Assembly: GCA_002404215.1 (NCBI GenBank)
Contig: DHJG01000216.1
Span: 1-6,107 of the forward strand
Source of the DNA: Desulfosporosinus sp. UBA4726
Lineage (GTDB): Bacteria > Bacillota > Desulfitobacteriia > Desulfitobacteriales > Desulfitobacteriaceae
Direction of reading: 5' to 3'
Length of the DNA: 6,107 bases
Both the position numbers and the translations under genes were made by a program. A model generated the notes under the pieces. The model was not told the DNA's origin. It saw only the letters and a program-made list of their open reading frames with translations, and searched no databases. Positions 4,804 to 6,107 of this stretch are shown here, one piece after another (the first letter of the stretch is position 1; every line of letters starts with the position of its first letter).

Positions 4804-5661
4804 GTGAAAAGAACTTCTCAGATTCCGGAATTACGGGAAATAATCGCTTTAGAAAGAAACAGGGGCCGTAAAATTGCACTTATACCCACTATGGGTTATT
4901 TGCATCAGGGACATTTAACGTTAGTTGAGCGGGCCAAGCAAACCGGCGCCTTCGTCGTGCTGAGTATTTTCGTCAACCCCTTACAGTTTGGGCCGACCGA
5001 AGACTATTCGAGTTACCCAAGGGATTTGGAGCGAGATGTACGTTTAGTGGAAGCGGCAGGCGTTGATGCACTCTTTCACCCAACCGACCATGAAATGTAT
5101 CCTCATCCGATAGTTACCTATGTCGAGGTGGGTCAGTTGGATACGGTGCTATGTGGAGCAAAGCGACCGGGGCATTTTCGCGGGGTAGTGACGGTGGTAA
5201 GTAAATTATTTCATATTGTTCAACCCGATTTAAGCTTTTTTGGGCAGAAGGATTATCAGCAATATCTAATTATTCAACGAATGGTAAGCGATCTTAACCT
5301 TCCGATTGAAGTATGTTCGGTTCCGATTGTCCGTGAAGAGGATGGGCTGGCTATAAGTTCACGCAATGTCTTTTTAACATTGGAACAACGCCAGGAAGCC
5401 TTGATTCTCTCCAAGAGTCTTAATGAGGCGGAAATTCATATACGAGTGGGAGTGAAATCAGCTCGAGAGATTGAACTGAATATACGGGAAAGAATTAGCC
5501 GTGAAAGCCATGGCATTATCGATTATGTCGAAGTTAGAGATGCGGGGGATCTATCTGAAGTAGTCAATGTAGAGAGCACTGTGCTTATTGCCTTAGCGGT
5601 TAGATTCGGATCAACCCGTTTGATTGACAATAAGGTAGTGGAGGTTAGAACCTTTGTATAG
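4804..5661 (+). CDS. panC: Pantothenate synthetase (pantoate--beta-alanine ligase)
   Basis: PanC uses ATP to activate pantoate as pantoyl-adenylate and couples it to beta-alanine, giving pantothenate. I choose GTG 4804: AAAGGTGG (4788-4795) lies eight bases upstream, and the 26 residues before the PTMG-region motif equal the count in the remembered B. subtilis protein. GTG 4792 is in frame but falls inside that ribosome-binding site. The product has 285 residues, normal length. Motifs are PTMG (28-31), the HIGH-type HQGH (34-37), IFVNPLQFGPTEDYSSYPRD (55-74), GAKRPGHFRGVVTVV (118-132), FFGQKDYQQ (145-153) and the KMSKS-equivalent AISSRN (183-188), followed by the small C-terminal dimer/lid domain. 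All active-site motifs look intact. panD begins inside its last codons. No panB lies between the DUF2520 gene and panC. Confidence 0.96.
   Translation: MKRTSQIPELREIIALERNRGRKIALIPTMGYLHQGHLTLVERAKQTGAFVVLSIFVNPLQFGPTEDYSSYPRDLERDVRLVEAAGVDALFHPTDHEMYPHPIVTYVEVGQLDTVLCGAKRPGHFRGVVTVVSKLFHIVQPDLSFFGQKDYQQYLIIQRMVSDLNLPIEVCSVPIVREEDGLAISSRNVFLTLEQRQEALILSKSLNEAEIHIRVGVKSAREIELNIRERISRESHGIIDYVEVRDAGDLSEVVNVESTVLIALAVRFGSTRLIDNKVVEVRTFV
5640..5656 (+). promoter_or_regulatory. Ribosome-binding site and TTG start of panD, inside panC
   Basis: GGAGG (5640-5644) lies nine bases before TTG 5654, a normal spacing. The nearest ATGs (5663, 5666, 5669) are 18 or more bases away. The site lies wholly within panC, so panD translation probably depends on ribosomes ending panC. 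Confidence 0.75.
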
Positions 5662-6037
5662 AATGATGATGAAATCCAAAATTCACAGAGCGACTGTGAC
5701 AGAAGCAAATCTTCAATATGTGGGTAGTGTCACGATCGATATCGCCTTAATGGAAGCAACAGATATCTTGCCAAATGAGAAAGTCCAAATTGTGAATAAT
5801 AACAATGGTGCAAGGCTTGAAACTTACGTTATTCCTGGAGAGAGAAACTCAGGTGTGATTTGTTTGAATGGTTCAGCCGCCCGACAGGTACAAGTTGGGG
5901 ATCAGGTCATTATTATTTCGTATGCTATGTTAACAGAAGAAGCGGCGCATCAGTATCATCCTAAAGTGGTCTTTGTCGATGCTGAAAACCATCGAGCAAA
6001 GATTGCTTCAGAAGAAGTGCATGGACAAAAATCTTGA
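5654..6037 (+). CDS. panD: Aspartate 1-decarboxylase proenzyme
   Basis: PanD decarboxylates L-aspartate to beta-alanine, the PanC substrate. It is a pyruvoyl enzyme made by self-cleavage between Gly24 and Ser25. I take TTG 5654 as start: a GGAGG is well placed, the length is 127 residues as in B. subtilis, and the numbering then agrees exactly with the known enzyme, with K9, Y22, G24-S25 (YVGS), R54, T57 and Y58 (NNNNGARLETY). ATG 5663 would shift every landmark by three and lose the MYR opening. Further conserved blocks are LPNEKVQIVNNNNG (39-52), GVICLNGSAAR (70-80) and GDQVIIISYA. The cleavage site and catalytic residues look intact, so two chains of about 24 and 103 residues are expected, assembling as a tetramer. 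The gene overlaps panC by 8 nt. Confidence 0.96.
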   Translation: MYRMMMKSKIHRATVTEANLQYVGSVTIDIALMEATDILPNEKVQIVNNNNGARLETYVIPGERNSGVICLNGSAARQVQVGDQVIIISYAMLTEEAAHQYHPKVVFVDAENHRAKIASEEVHGQKS

Positions 6038-6107
6038 CAAGATGAGTCAGAATGAACTAGTATTTAAGAAAGATTCTGTCACTTTAGGGAAGGTGGGGCA
6101 CCTATGA
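6021..6107 (+). CDS. Doubtful 28-codon ORF linking panD to the next gene
   Basis: An ATG at 6021, inside the end of panD in another frame, opens a 28-residue frame ending at TGA 6105-6107. A second in-frame ATG at 6042 would give 21 residues. The product (MDKNLDKMSQNELVFKKD and ten more) is charged and not recognised. Ribosome-binding support is poor, with only a GAAGAAGTG just upstream of 6021. The one point in favour is that its stop overlaps a well-supported ATG at 6104 as ATGA, a typical translational-coupling arrangement. It may be a small coupling peptide or simply an untranslated 66-nt spacer. Confidence 0.25.
   Translation: MDKNLDKMSQNELVFKKDSVTLGKVGHL
6086..6106 (+). promoter_or_regulatory. 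Ribosome-binding site and start codon of the next gene
   Basis: The purine-rich AGGGAAGGTGGGG (6086-6098) lies five bases before ATG 6104-6106, at the window edge. This is a strong initiation site on the + strand, 66 nt after panD, so the operon probably continues. The product cannot be told from one codon. Confidence 0.6.

Overview
This window looks like chromosomal DNA of a low-to-moderate GC member of the Bacillota, most likely an anaerobic clostridial lineage such as the Desulfitobacterium/Desulfosporosinus group. The grounds are strong purine-rich Shine-Dalgarno sites, GTG and TTG starts, tandem DUF881 genes, an HD gene joined to folP, and a DUF2520 gene joined to panC-panD. The genus is an inference from recalled gene context. 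Every recognisable gene is on the + strand and there is no sign of phage, plasmid, CRISPR or transposase genes.

Layout. (1) Positions 1-848 hold the tail of one DUF881 protein and a complete second one (membrane anchor, coiled coil, DUF881 domain); their stop and start codons overlap. (2) Positions 849-1043 are non-coding, with an AT-rich hairpin and a strong intrinsic terminator at 962-989. (3) Positions 1044-3595 form a folate operon: an HD-domain hydrolase, folP (dihydropteroate synthase with a long N-terminal extension), folB (dihydroneopterin aldolase) and folK (HPPK). folP/folB overlap by 14 nt and folB/folK by 4 nt. (4) Positions 3596-3897 are a 302-nt gap without a gene but rich in structure: two local hairpins, a strong terminator, direct repeats and 25-nt inverted-repeat arms bracketing about 240 nt. 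It is either a regulatory leader for the pantothenate genes or a small mobile palindromic element. (5) Positions 3898-6037 form a pantothenate operon: a DUF2520 Rossmann protein (possible ketopantoate reductase), panC and panD. panD starts at a TTG inside panC. (6) Positions 6021-6107 hold a doubtful 28-codon ORF and the ribosome-binding site of the next gene, which lies beyond the window.

Working together: FolB and FolK make 6-hydroxymethyl-dihydropterin pyrophosphate, which FolP joins to p-aminobenzoate. PanD makes beta-alanine, which PanC joins to pantoate to give pantothenate. panB is absent from the place where it might be expected, and no folE is in view. The least explained parts are the 3596-3897 leader and the role of the HD protein.
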